The position numbers and the translations under genes are program-made. The notes beneath the pieces were generated by a model. It worked only from the letters and a program-made list of their open reading frames with translations, was not told the DNA's origin and made no database searches. A DNA stretch of 64,000 nt from Acaryochloris sp. CCMEE 5410 (lineage in GTDB: Bacteria; Cyanobacteriota; Cyanobacteriia; Thermosynechococcales; Thermosynechococcaceae), in NCBI RefSeq assembly GCF_000238775.2, contig NZ_AFEJ02000002.1, positions 1,597,501 to 1,661,500 on the forward strand, given 5' to 3'. Shown here piece by piece: positions 9,505 to 17,629 of this stretch. The stretch's first letter is position 1, and each line of letters opens with the position of its first letter.

Positions 9505-9536
9505 ATGCCCTCTGCAACAGATATTGCAGAGGGCAT
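9505..9536 (-). terminator. perfect 13-bp hairpin, possible terminator
   Basis: ATGCCCTCTGCAA at 9505-9517 pairs with its complement at 9524-9536 around a 6-base loop. On the minus strand it is followed by a weak T-containing stretch (TGCTGCTTTAAAGCGTTTT). It has no protein gene directly upstream on either strand, which is the main reason to suspect a non-coding transcript reading leftwards from about 9820. Confidence 0.5.
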
Positions 9537-9820
9537 CCACTGAGATTAAGGAAAGTCCCTTCGACACTAGCAGCATCCATACCCCGTAATGCTTGGATTT
9601 TAGGCCTGCTAATCTGCGCCTTACCCTTTCGGTGCAAGTTGCCATTTCGGGGACTTGAACTGGGCTTATGCGGGGGGTATGACAGCCCAATGAACCTAAC
9701 ATAGCTGGAAACACCCGATAGGCTAAACCGCAGAACTACTGAACTTGAAGGATATTTTTGGGGAAAATTTTCCGTACTATTTCGGATTTTTTTGAAGGAA
9801 TCGCTAAAATCCTCTGAGCG
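9505..9820 (-). ncRNA. candidate structured non-coding RNA
   Basis: On the minus strand, GGATTTTAG at 9812-9804 is perfectly complementary to CTAAAATCC at 9603-9595, which would close a domain of about 218 nucleotides. The interior is GC-rich relative to its flanks. It holds local stems such as GGGCT/AGCCC and a GAAA-loop stem around CACCGAAAGGGTAAG. About 60 nucleotides further on is a perfect 13-bp hairpin that could end the transcript. The size and closing-stem layout would be compatible with a 6S-like RNA, but I could not match a known consensus, so the family is open. Confidence 0.35.
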
Positions 9821-9999
9821 CAAGATAATCAAACTTTGACTGCCCCTCTGATCTCTTTAGAACAATATCCGTGCTTACACGGATGCATCAACATCAATAT
9901 TGAGTTCTATAAAAACCTCAAGAGCGAGCAGACAGAAGCTATGTCACACTAGATCACTGTGCAGATTGCATTGTGATCAACGATTCAAACATTTAAAGC

Positions 10000-11010
10000 A
10001 TGGGTAAGCAACGTGTTCTTTCAGGTGTCCAACCCACTGGCACCCTTCACTTAGGTAATTACTTGGGAGCCATTCGGAATTGGGTCGAAGGACAGAGCAA
10101 CTATGAAAACTATTTTTTTATTGCGGATCTCCATGCCATCACTGTTCCCCATGATCCTCAACAACTAGCCGATAATACCTATTCCCTTGCTGCCCTGTAT
10201 TTGGCCTGCGGCTTAGATCCTGAACACACTACAATTTTTGTTCAGTCTCATATCTCTGCCCATGCAGAACTGGCCTGGCTATTTAACTGTATTACACCGC
10301 TGAATTGGCTCGAGCGCATGATCCAGTTCAAAGAGAAGGCCCTTAAGCAAGGAGAGAACGTCAGCATTGGCTTACTCGACTATCCCGTTTTGCAAGCCGC
10401 CGACATCCTGCTGTATCAAGCGGATCTAGTGCCCGTGGGGGAAGACCAAAAGCAGCATCTAGAACTCACCAGAGATATTGCAGCCCGTCTGAACTTTCAG
10501 TATGGAACCGAAGAGAATCCTATTCTCAAGGTGCCAGAGCCTCTTATTCGCCCGGAGGGAGCCCGGATCATGAGCCTGACAGACGGCACCAATAAAATGT
10601 CCAAGTCAGATCCCTCGGAACAAAGTCGAATTACCTTGCTAGACACTCCCGATCAAATTCGCAATAAAATTAAGCGATGCAAAACTGATCCCGTCCGAGG
10701 ACTAAGTTTTGATGATCCAGACCGCCCAGAATGCCAAAATCTGCTCACCTTATATCAGTTAATGTCAGGGCAAGCTAAAACGGCAGTCGCAGAGGAATGT
10801 GCAGAGATGGGCTGGGGACAGTTCAAGCCCCTGCTGACTGAGGTAATGATTGAGGGCCTGCGCCCCATCCAAGACCGCTATACAGCGTTAATGACGAATA
10901 AACAAGATTTGGAGGGGGTTCTCCAACAGGGCAAAGACCAAGCCAGTGAGATTGCCAACAAGACCTTAACGAAGGTCAAGGATGCCTTGGGTTATTCTCG
11001 GCCCCTCTAA
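10000..11010 (+). CDS. trpS: tryptophanyl-tRNA synthetase
   Basis: A class I aminoacyl-tRNA synthetase that charges tRNA-Trp. The HIGH-type signature is TGTLHLGNYLGA near residue 13, and the KMSKS loop is NKMSKSDPSEQ. VLQAADILLYQADLVPVGED is the typical Trp/ATP-pocket region. The length of 336 residues is usual. It ends overlapping the convergent sensor kinase gene by 4 bases. Confidence 0.97.
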   Translation: MGKQRVLSGVQPTGTLHLGNYLGAIRNWVEGQSNYENYFFIADLHAITVPHDPQQLADNTYSLAALYLACGLDPEHTTIFVQSHISAHAELAWLFNCITPLNWLERMIQFKEKALKQGENVSIGLLDYPVLQAADILLYQADLVPVGEDQKQHLELTRDIAARLNFQYGTEENPILKVPEPLIRPEGARIMSLTDGTNKMSKSDPSEQSRITLLDTPDQIRNKIKRCKTDPVRGLSFDDPDRPECQNLLTLYQLMSGQAKTAVAEECAEMGWGQFKPLLTEVMIEGLRPIQDRYTALMTNKQDLEGVLQQGKDQASEIANKTLTKVKDALGYSRPL

Positions 11011-12974
11011 GGGTGACTGGTTTGGGTAACCGGCATTAGATCTTGGGAGTCACTAGGCGCTTCTAAGGGCAGCGTGAAATGAAAGGCACTGCCTTGATCG
11101 CGTCCGGCAGATTCCGCCCAGATTCTGCCCTTCATCCCTTGAATCACTTGTCGGCAAATGGCTAATCCCAAGCCCGTACCACCTTTACTACGCCGCAGAA
11201 AGTCTTCTTCTTGATAGAAAGAATCAAAGATAGATTCCAATCGGCTCGGCTCAATGCCTCTCCCGGTATCGGCGACAATGACTTCCAAACAGTCATCGTC
11301 TGGGGAAATATGGGCTTGAATGGTCACTTCCCCATCCACCCCTGTGAACTTACAAGCATTGTCCAGAATCCGATTAAGCACTTCTTCTAGGCCTTCCGCA
11401 TCGACCTGAATGGTGGGTAGATGCGGATCAACCTCCACGCTGATGGTGGGTAGATCTTTACTGTTGTTGCTCGATCGCATGGAACTCAAGGCCAGCTCTA
11501 GGGTTTCTTGAAATTCAATGGACTCGATTTGGTTATAGATTTGTCCCCCCTCTAACCGAGAGAGAATCAGAATATCTTGAATCAAATCCCGCAAACGACC
11601 TAAGTCTTCTAGGGCCGTGCTCAGGAGGGCTTGACGAAAGACTGGCGAAATATCCGGTTCACTATCCAAACTTTCTAAACAAACCTGGATAGTAGACAGG
11701 GGAGTCCGCAGTTCATGGCCGACAATGGCAATCAAATTACTCCGGGTTTGTTCGAGAGCAGCCAAGTTGCGGTTGAGGGATTCAGAATCTGAATAGGCTT
11801 GAGCTTGGGTGAGGGCAACCCCGGCTTGGGCAGCAATGGCTTCGACTAGGGCAATATCATTTTCATGCCACTGATAAATCAGGGGTCCACCATGGTGCAA
11901 CTCTAAGACCCCCAACAATTCTCCCTGATGTCGAATGGGGGCAATCAACCAGGAATGAATTTGCCATTGTTCTAACTTGGCTGCAAATTTTTTATCCTGG
12001 CGCAGGTGTTGAACCTCAAAGACATCGGCAATGGCAATGGCCCGTTCTTGGGCTAGAGCAACAGATAAGAGAGGATTGGTGCTAATGGGCCAGGGGGTTC
12101 CTTGTAAGGAGGGCAAGCCTGGGGCCACAAATTCATACTCGATTTCAACGGCTTCATCGGTGCGATCGCAACAGTAGAGAATACACCGACAATGCTCGAA
12201 TACTTTACCTAACTCATTGACGGCAACCGCCAACACTTCTTTCGGGTCAAGGGATTGGCGGATCGCAGCCGTCATGGCATTAGCAAACCGCTCTTTTCGT
12301 TCTTTGGCTGATAGGGCTCGATAGGCTTTGAGTAATTTATATTGACTCGCCTGTAAATAGGTCACCAGTCGTTGGCCAAACACCCGCGACTGCAAGACAG
12401 GCAAAGGCGGAATGGAAGCGGCCGAGGTTAAACAGTATTGCTTCTTGGCCTTTTTGACTTTGGACGCTAGCTCAGGACGATATTGGGCAATCCGATCCAA
12501 TAAAAGGTTGGCGGCATGCAGGCATACGTCTCGCTCAAAGGTCCAAATGCCTTCATATCGTTGAGACTGTTCTACGGAAGTGAGTACTTTTTTCTGTTCT
12601 TGGCAGGCCAAGCAGGCCGTGTAGTCTTGACCAACAATAATCAAATGTTTTTCGTTGGCCAAACTATCCTCAAGATCGAGGGGAATGGTTTCGTATTGAT
12701 CCGATGCGATCGCAAAACTGGATTCCGGCTCGGGGGCCGCCAGGACATAGACATGATCTGTCTTTTGAGCAATACGCTGGTATCGACGGGTTTCTTGGCG
12801 ATAAAAGCGCTCCTGTTGAAAACTAGCGATGACGAGGGGGGCTTCATTTCCCGCCAACACAACATCTTCAATGGCCCGACAGAGAGCATTGAGAGACGAC
12901 TTAAAATACATCTGTGGATGCAGATCTGGTAAGTCCGTTAACAGAGTCTGCAACAAAGAGTCTAAATTACTCAC
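11007..12974 (-). CDS. sensor histidine kinase with DICT and GAF domains
   Basis: A 655-residue soluble sensor kinase. Residues about 20-165 resemble the DICT sensory domain common in cyanobacterial signalling proteins. A GAF domain spans about 230-395 (AMTAAIRQSLDPKEVLAVAV to IAAQAGVALTQAQ). A short coiled coil leads to HisKA with the phospho-acceptor in IAIVGHELRTPLSTIQ. The ATPase domain has RILDNACKF, VADTGRGI and GTGLGLAICRQ. No transmembrane helix is seen. The cognate regulator is not adjacent. Its 3' end touches trpS and its 5' side faces a 405-base intergenic region. The signal is unknown. Confidence 0.9.
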   Translation of the reverse strand: MSNLDSLLQTLLTDLPDLHPQMYFKSSLNALCRAIEDVVLAGNEAPLVIASFQQERFYRQETRRYQRIAQKTDHVYVLAAPEPESSFAIASDQYETIPLDLEDSLANEKHLIIVGQDYTACLACQEQKKVLTSVEQSQRYEGIWTFERDVCLHAANLLLDRIAQYRPELASKVKKAKKQYCLTSAASIPPLPVLQSRVFGQRLVTYLQASQYKLLKAYRALSAKERKERFANAMTAAIRQSLDPKEVLAVAVNELGKVFEHCRCILYCCDRTDEAVEIEYEFVAPGLPSLQGTPWPISTNPLLSVALAQERAIAIADVFEVQHLRQDKKFAAKLEQWQIHSWLIAPIRHQGELLGVLELHHGGPLIYQWHENDIALVEAIAAQAGVALTQAQAYSDSESLNRNLAALEQTRSNLIAIVGHELRTPLSTIQVCLESLDSEPDISPVFRQALLSTALEDLGRLRDLIQDILILSRLEGGQIYNQIESIEFQETLELALSSMRSSNNSKDLPTISVEVDPHLPTIQVDAEGLEEVLNRILDNACKFTGVDGEVTIQAHISPDDDCLEVIVADTGRGIEPSRLESIFDSFYQEEDFLRRSKGGTGLGLAICRQVIQGMKGRIWAESAGRDQGSAFHFTLPLEAPSDSQDLMPVTQTSHP

Positions 12975-13379
12975 ACCAACAGTTTGCTGAATCTTGCTTA
13001 GATTAGGGACAACGGCCTGACACGAGTAGGGAAAGTTAACAGCAGAAAAAAGCGAACTGAGGCTCGTTTTGGCATAAAGCCAAGGATGCGCCCCCCCTTA
13101 TGGCTAAAAAGGTTCGGATAACCAACAACATATAAATTCAGAAATATGAATTTATGATTGACCCAGTACTAGCCAGCATAGCGCAGGACGGTGCCCTTAA
13201 TGCTGTACTTCACTAGACTTAGCCAAGTTCTACCCCTCGATAATTAGGCCTTATTTTTATCCCAGATCTAGAGTTAATCCATTTTGCGTCCAAGCGGCAT
13301 TGGAACAAAGTCACGAGAAAAGGATTCGGATCAGCGTAAACTGTTACTCAATATTTTCTGACAAGCGATCGCATAACCC
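12975..13379. other. 405-base divergent intergenic region with AT-rich inverted repeat
   Basis: This region should hold promoters for the sensor kinase (leftwards) and the binding lipoprotein (rightwards). An 8-bp inverted repeat, ATAAATTC (13132-13139) and GAATTTAT (13148-13155), could be an operator or a small hairpin. A HIP1-type GCGATCGC octamer ends a few bases before the ATG at 13380. No gene is seen. Confidence 0.5.
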
Positions 13380-14660
13380 ATGATTCAACGAAAAACTTGG
13401 CAACGCTTTGGCCTGTTAACCTTACTCGGGATATTCCTGAGTTGGTTAATTAGCTGCACACCAGCCCCCCAAAGTAATGGCAATACCCTGGATTTTTGGA
13501 CGATGCAGCTCTCGCCCAAATTCGACGCCTATTTTGAGCAGGTTATTGACCAGTTTGAAAAAGATAATCCAGAGATCAAGGTGAAGTGGACGGATGTGCC
13601 CTGGGCGGCCATGCAAAGCAAAATTCTCGCGGCTGTCGCTGCTAAGACGGCTCCCGATGTCGTCAATCTCAATCCTGACTTTGCCTCTCAGCTAGCCAGT
13701 AAAGGGAGTTGGTTGGATTTAGATGAAGCCATCGACCAAGCCGATCGCGATCGCTATCTCTCTAATATTTGGGATGCCAGTTCCTTGAACGGCAAAACCT
13801 TTGGCATTCCCTGGTACTTAACGGCCCGGATCGCCATTTACAACAAAGAAATTTTTGATGAGGCTGGCATTTCAGAACCTCCTAAGACCTATGCAGAATT
13901 GGCAGCTGCAGCCAAGAAAATCAAAGATAAAACAGGGAAATATGCCTTCTTTGTAACCACGGTGCCCACGGATTCTGGAGAGTTAATGGAATCCTTTGTC
14001 CAAATGGGGGTCAAGCTAGTGGATCCTGCAGGTAAGGCCGCCTTCAACTCCCCGGAAGGGAAAGCCGCCTTCCAATATTGGGTGGATCTCTACAAACAAA
14101 AACTAATCCCCCCCGCAGTCTTGACCGAAGGACATAAGCGAGCCGTTGATTTATATCAATCAGGGGAAGTGGCCTTGCTGTCTTCCAGCCCTCAATTTTT
14201 GAATAGTGTTAAAACCAATGCCCCTAACATTGCCAAAAACTCTGTTGCGGCCCCTCAAATTACAGGCTCCACGGGCAAAAAAAATGTGGCGGTCATGAAC
14301 CTGATCATCCCTAAAGATACGGATAAAGCAGAAGCCGCCCTTAAATTCGCCCTGTTTGTCACCAACCCTGAGAATCAGCTCACCTTTGCTAAAGAAGCTG
14401 ATGTTCTGCCTTCTACCACAGAGTCTTTAGCAAATCCTTATTTCAGTGAAGTAAAAGACGGCGATGATATCTCCCAAGCTCGGGTCGTCAGCGCCCAACA
14501 AATGGAGGATGCTGAGATCTTGATTCCGGCCATGAAGGACATCAAAAAACTGCAGAAAATCCTCTATGAGAATCTGCAGCAGGCCATGCTCGATAAGAAG
14601 TCGGTAGATCAAGCCATCACCGATGCCGAGAAAGCCTGGAATCAAACCGTAGGAGCATAA
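13380..14660 (+). CDS. ABC transporter substrate-binding lipoprotein, carbohydrate type (family 1)
   Basis: A 426-residue extracellular solute-binding protein of the MalE/UgpB class. The N-terminus is a lipoprotein signal with lipobox LISC (MIQRKTWQRFGLLTLLGIFL, then SWLISCTP). The mature part shows the family pattern: FDAYFEQVIDQFEKDNPEIKV, VVNLNPDFASQLASKGSWLDL and FGIPWYLTARIAIYNKEIFDEAG. It delivers a sugar or a related solute to an ABC permease. No permease or ATPase genes are adjacent, so it must work with components encoded elsewhere. Its last 19 bases overlap the convergent folC gene. The substrate is not readable. Confidence 0.9.
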   Translation: MIQRKTWQRFGLLTLLGIFLSWLISCTPAPQSNGNTLDFWTMQLSPKFDAYFEQVIDQFEKDNPEIKVKWTDVPWAAMQSKILAAVAAKTAPDVVNLNPDFASQLASKGSWLDLDEAIDQADRDRYLSNIWDASSLNGKTFGIPWYLTARIAIYNKEIFDEAGISEPPKTYAELAAAAKKIKDKTGKYAFFVTTVPTDSGELMESFVQMGVKLVDPAGKAAFNSPEGKAAFQYWVDLYKQKLIPPAVLTEGHKRAVDLYQSGEVALLSSSPQFLNSVKTNAPNIAKNSVAAPQITGSTGKKNVAVMNLIIPKDTDKAEAALKFALFVTNPENQLTFAKEADVLPSTTESLANPYFSEVKDGDDISQARVVSAQQMEDAEILIPAMKDIKKLQKILYENLQQAMLDKKSVDQAITDAEKAWNQTVGA

Positions 14661-15922
14661 GTTTGCAGATAGTGTCCCACGAGATATAACGAACCACATA
14701 ACACATGCATTGAGGGTGTCTCGGGCTCAGGTCTAAAGGCATCCTCTAATGCTTTTTCTAGGCTGGGAAAGCACTGACAACACGCCAACCTAGGACAAAC
14801 CGTCTTCGCCAATTCTGCTAAGGCTTGGGGTTCAGCGCTACTGTGGCCGGGAACTGGAACTAGGGATAGGGTATCCCCTGGCTGCAGAAGAATCTCCAGA
14901 ATATCTTGGTGATCCTTAGTGGATAACATGCCCATGAGCCAATGGACCTGAGGCGGTTGCTGGCTATCCACATGCTGTCGTAAGCCCCGAGCTGCTGCTA
15001 CATTATGGGCACCGTCAATCAGTAATGGGTGCTGTCGCCAGTGAACCCACTGCAACCGTCCCGGCCAACGGGTATTCGCCATCCCGGTGATAATGGCTTC
15101 ATCTGAAATCTGCCAGCCTTGGAGTTGAAGCTGTTGGAGGGTTGCGATCGCAACCGCCGTATTCGTCAATTGAATCTCCCCCGGCAAGCTGAGGGGAAAT
15201 ATCACACCCGCCGATTCTGCCCAAGGCAACGTATCAGGAGTGGCATGGGGAGCCTTAACTCGCCGAGCCGGTTGAGGCCAGGTCGCCGGGCAGTTAAGCT
15301 GTTGAATTTTGGCCTGGACTACTGCTGCAGCTTCGGGGGGTAGGGGACCCACCACCGCGGGCCGCTGGGCCTTTAGAACTCCTGCCTTTTCCCCAGCGAT
15401 ATCGGCCAAAGTCGGTCCTAAGCGCTGCCAATGTTCGCGACTTAATGAGGTAATCACGCTGACTAAGGGCTGCTCACAAACATTCGTCGCATCTAAGCGT
15501 CCCCCCAACCCCACTTCAATCACCGCCAGATCCACCTGCTGCTGGGCAAAATACTGCCAAGCCAGGGCAGTGATCACCTCAAATTGGGTGAGCGGAGATG
15601 GTAAGGAAATCGAGGCCATCTCTGCCTCTAAATCCACTAAAAGCTTTGTCAGGGCTGAGGTCTCAATGGGCTGATTATTAATACAAATTCGTTCAGTCCA
15701 GTCCACCAAATGGGGAGAGGTATAGCGGCCGACTCGATACCCAGCCGCTGTTAATACGGACGACAGATAGGCACAAACAGACCCCTTGCCATTCGTACCG
15801 GCCACATGAATGATCGGCACCTGCAGGTGAGGTTGCCCAATTTGATCAAGCAGATACTGGATCCGCTCTAGGCCCAGATGTATACCAAACCGCTCGTAAC
15901 GACTAATTAGAGATGAAAACAA
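14642..15922 (-). CDS. folC: folylpolyglutamate synthase / dihydrofolate synthase
   Basis: A Mur-ligase-fold enzyme adding glutamate to dihydropteroate and folates. The P-loop is VAGTNGKGSVCAYLSS. The family signature RVGRYTSPHLVDWTERI follows, then EVGLGGRLDATNV and, near the C-terminus, LIDGAHNVAAARGL. The length of 426 residues is usual. The frame opens with a TTG at 15922 (FSSLISRYERFGIHLGLERI matches the family N-terminus). No in-frame ATG is nearby, so a TTG start is accepted. It follows the ferredoxin gene by 32 bases on the same strand. Confidence 0.95.
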   Translation of the reverse strand: MFSSLISRYERFGIHLGLERIQYLLDQIGQPHLQVPIIHVAGTNGKGSVCAYLSSVLTAAGYRVGRYTSPHLVDWTERICINNQPIETSALTKLLVDLEAEMASISLPSPLTQFEVITALAWQYFAQQQVDLAVIEVGLGGRLDATNVCEQPLVSVITSLSREHWQRLGPTLADIAGEKAGVLKAQRPAVVGPLPPEAAAVVQAKIQQLNCPATWPQPARRVKAPHATPDTLPWAESAGVIFPLSLPGEIQLTNTAVAIATLQQLQLQGWQISDEAIITGMANTRWPGRLQWVHWRQHPLLIDGAHNVAAARGLRQHVDSQQPPQVHWLMGMLSTKDHQDILEILLQPGDTLSLVPVPGHSSAEPQALAELAKTVCPRLACCQCFPSLEKALEDAFRPEPETPSMHVLCGSLYLVGHYLQTYAPTV

Positions 15923-15954
15923 TGAGAGCAGCCATTAGAAACAAACGGAAGGAC

Positions 15955-16458
15955 TCAGAGCCCTGGCCCCGAATTATCCAAGGAAATTGGGCGAGGTTTG
16001 CGTCCTGCTTTTTTGGGTACCACCCGCTTAGTATAGGTCGCCGGAATTTGGGAGCCAAGAATATTCACCTGTTGATATTTCCGATCGGCTTCTAGCTGCT
16101 GCAGCTGCGTATAGTCGACCCAATGAATACAATCTACAGGGCAAGTATCAATCGCTTCTTGGACAATCTCAAACGCATCACCATCCTGCCGAAACACCCG
16201 TGACCGCCCATATCCTGGCTCGATATAAAATGTGTTTCTCGCAACGTGGGCACAATGCTTACAGCCAATACAGGTCGGTTCATCTACATAAACCCCTTTT
16301 TGGCGAATCACACCGCCCAGCTCAGGTTCTAGACCAGTACGCTCATTTTCAGTACGAAACCCACCCCCCAGTTCAGGCTCTAAGCCTGAGCGTGAGGAAG
16401 CAGGTTGAGTAGATTTTGGCGTCCCGTCGGGGACGCCAGCATTTTTTAAATCAGTCAT
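15955..16458 (-). CDS. single-cluster 4Fe-4S ferredoxin with duplicated N-terminal motif
   Basis: A 167-residue ferredoxin-like electron carrier. The cluster ligands are in CIGCKHCAHVA and CPVDCIHWVD, giving one [4Fe-4S] site. The N-terminal extension carries two copies of GLEPELGG, in SGLEPELGGGFR and TGLEPELGGVIR. The C-terminus is basic (KRVVPKKAGRKPR). The ATG at 16458 forms a TGATG junction with the ycf35 stop, so the two are translationally coupled. A GTG one codon upstream is an alternative. The trio DUF2997, Ycf35 and ferredoxin recurs in cyanobacteria, but I know of no proven joint function. Confidence 0.9.
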   Translation of the reverse strand: MTDLKNAGVPDGTPKSTQPASSRSGLEPELGGGFRTENERTGLEPELGGVIRQKGVYVDEPTCIGCKHCAHVARNTFYIEPGYGRSRVFRQDGDAFEIVQEAIDTCPVDCIHWVDYTQLQQLEADRKYQQVNILGSQIPATYTKRVVPKKAGRKPRPISLDNSGPGL

Positions 16459-16844
16459 CACGCATTCCAGCGCTGAACCACTAGGCGAATGGAGCCATCT
16501 TCATTATTGACTTGCTCGGCGACCTGGAAGCCTTGCTGAGCAGTGGTATTAATCACAGTGTGGTACGCATAGCGCTGAGTCACTTGCTCTAAGAAGCGAT
16601 CAACGGACCAAGCCTGCTGCCAAAAGTCCATGTCAGCAACAAGCTCATACGCTTCGTCTGTTTTGCTGAAGCCAATGTCATAGCCGTTGTCTTGTTCAAT
16701 CACCAACTCAGCAGATTGGGTTTTGCCTTTGTAGCCTCTAATGGGCTGAGGGCCAGCTTTCCAGTCTAAACCGAGATCGTTTAAAGCTGCCTGCAATGAA
16801 GGCAGGTTACGAATTTGAGTTTTGATTTGGCTGAAATGAGACAT
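16458..16844 (-). CDS. ycf35: Ycf35 family protein (DUF1257)
   Basis: A 128-residue protein matching the Ycf35/DUF1257 family of cyanobacteria and some algal plastids. It starts MSHFSQIKTQIRNLPSLQAA and has the internal ELVIEQDNGYDIGFSK and the YAYHTVINTTAQQGF region. The family has no clear biochemical role that I can state. It is followed by the coupled ferredoxin gene and preceded, 66 bases upstream, by a DUF2997 gene. This suggests a co-expressed unit, perhaps involved in redox or Fe-S chemistry. Confidence 0.9.
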   Translation of the reverse strand: MSHFSQIKTQIRNLPSLQAALNDLGLDWKAGPQPIRGYKGKTQSAELVIEQDNGYDIGFSKTDEAYELVADMDFWQQAWSVDRFLEQVTQRYAYHTVINTTAQQGFQVAEQVNNEDGSIRLVVQRWNA

Positions 16845-16910
16845 AGTGACTTAATTTTTGTGAGTGATATGAACAATTAGGAGAGGAAACTTGAGCCTAA
16901 AACCCAGGAT

Positions 16911-17120
16911 TTACCATTGGCTATGGCCAACTTGATTGACAGCAGTCTGCTGCAAGGTATCTGGTTGAGTAAAAAATTCTGAGGTGGGTTGATGGCTCAC
17001 CACTTTGCCAAGTTGGGCTTCAATAGCGGCAGTCACTTCTGCACAGGACGCGCCTACGATGCCGGTCACCATTTCTTGCACCCGACCATCTGGGTAAATG
17101 ACAAACTCAAGGGTTTCCAT
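16911..17120 (-). CDS. DUF2997 family small protein
   Basis: A 69-residue soluble protein. METLEFVIYPDGRVQEMVTG and the following region containing CAEVTAAIEAQLG match the DUF2997 family, which sits next to DUF1257/Ycf35 in many genomes. It is the first gene of the minus-strand set DUF2997, ycf35, ferredoxin, so its promoter should lie within 17121-17300. The function is unknown. Confidence 0.82.
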   Translation of the reverse strand: METLEFVIYPDGRVQEMVTGIVGASCAEVTAAIEAQLGKVVSHQPTSEFFTQPDTLQQTAVNQVGHSQW

Positions 17121-17629
17121 GCTTTATAAACCACCGAAGACTAGAGGAGCTGGGCAAGATCCAATGCACTCCAGCATCGAACCTATATAAGTTGTCTTAA
17201 TGAACCGTTATCAATTTAGGACAAATTATAACAAAAGTTCTTGATCGAGAGAGTAACGACTTGAAATTAGTTTCTAAGAAGACTCAAAAGGCGTCAAGTC
17301 TTGATATGTAAAATTTTGTAGAGGCATCAAGAGGCCTGCAGCCTAAAGGATTAACGCTAGTTTCGAAGAACTAACATCCAACCTTTTTTCTATTCCAGCC
17401 CTGGACTAAGCCCTTCTTTAAATCTTGGTAAAAGGCATATTAGTAAAGACTTAACCGCAATATTGGGCAAGGGATACCGCCGCTCCGTTAAGACGGTAAC
17501 GTAGTTGTGCGAAGAAAGTCATTCATTTATCCATTCTCTTAATAAGAAAGATAAAGAAACGTATCTCTCTTTACAAAACAGACACAAAAAGACTAGGCCA
17601 ACCTGCCTCCCCATCTGAACAGATGAGAG
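17121..17629. other. 509-base intergenic region, nothing assigned
   Basis: It lies between the DUF2997 start and the end of the outer-membrane barrel gene, both on the minus strand. It is AT-rich. I see no protein frame, tRNA or strong hairpin. The DUF2997 promoter is expected at the left end. Confidence 0.5.

Larger units (their letters stand above)
9049..9999. other. 951-base region without a supported protein gene
   Basis: No reading frame here has a convincing start site or protein-like composition on either strand. The stretch holds a perfect 13-bp hairpin (9505-9536), the long-range pairing described under the candidate RNA, and a small perfect 7-bp hairpin with a CTTA loop (9867-9884). 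The last 100 bases should contain the trpS promoter. Confidence 0.6.

Noticed and set aside
9630-9670. A tRNA suggested by a GTTCAAGTCCC T-loop-like string on the minus strand
   Set aside because: No acceptor stem, anticodon arm or D-arm can be fitted at the right distances.
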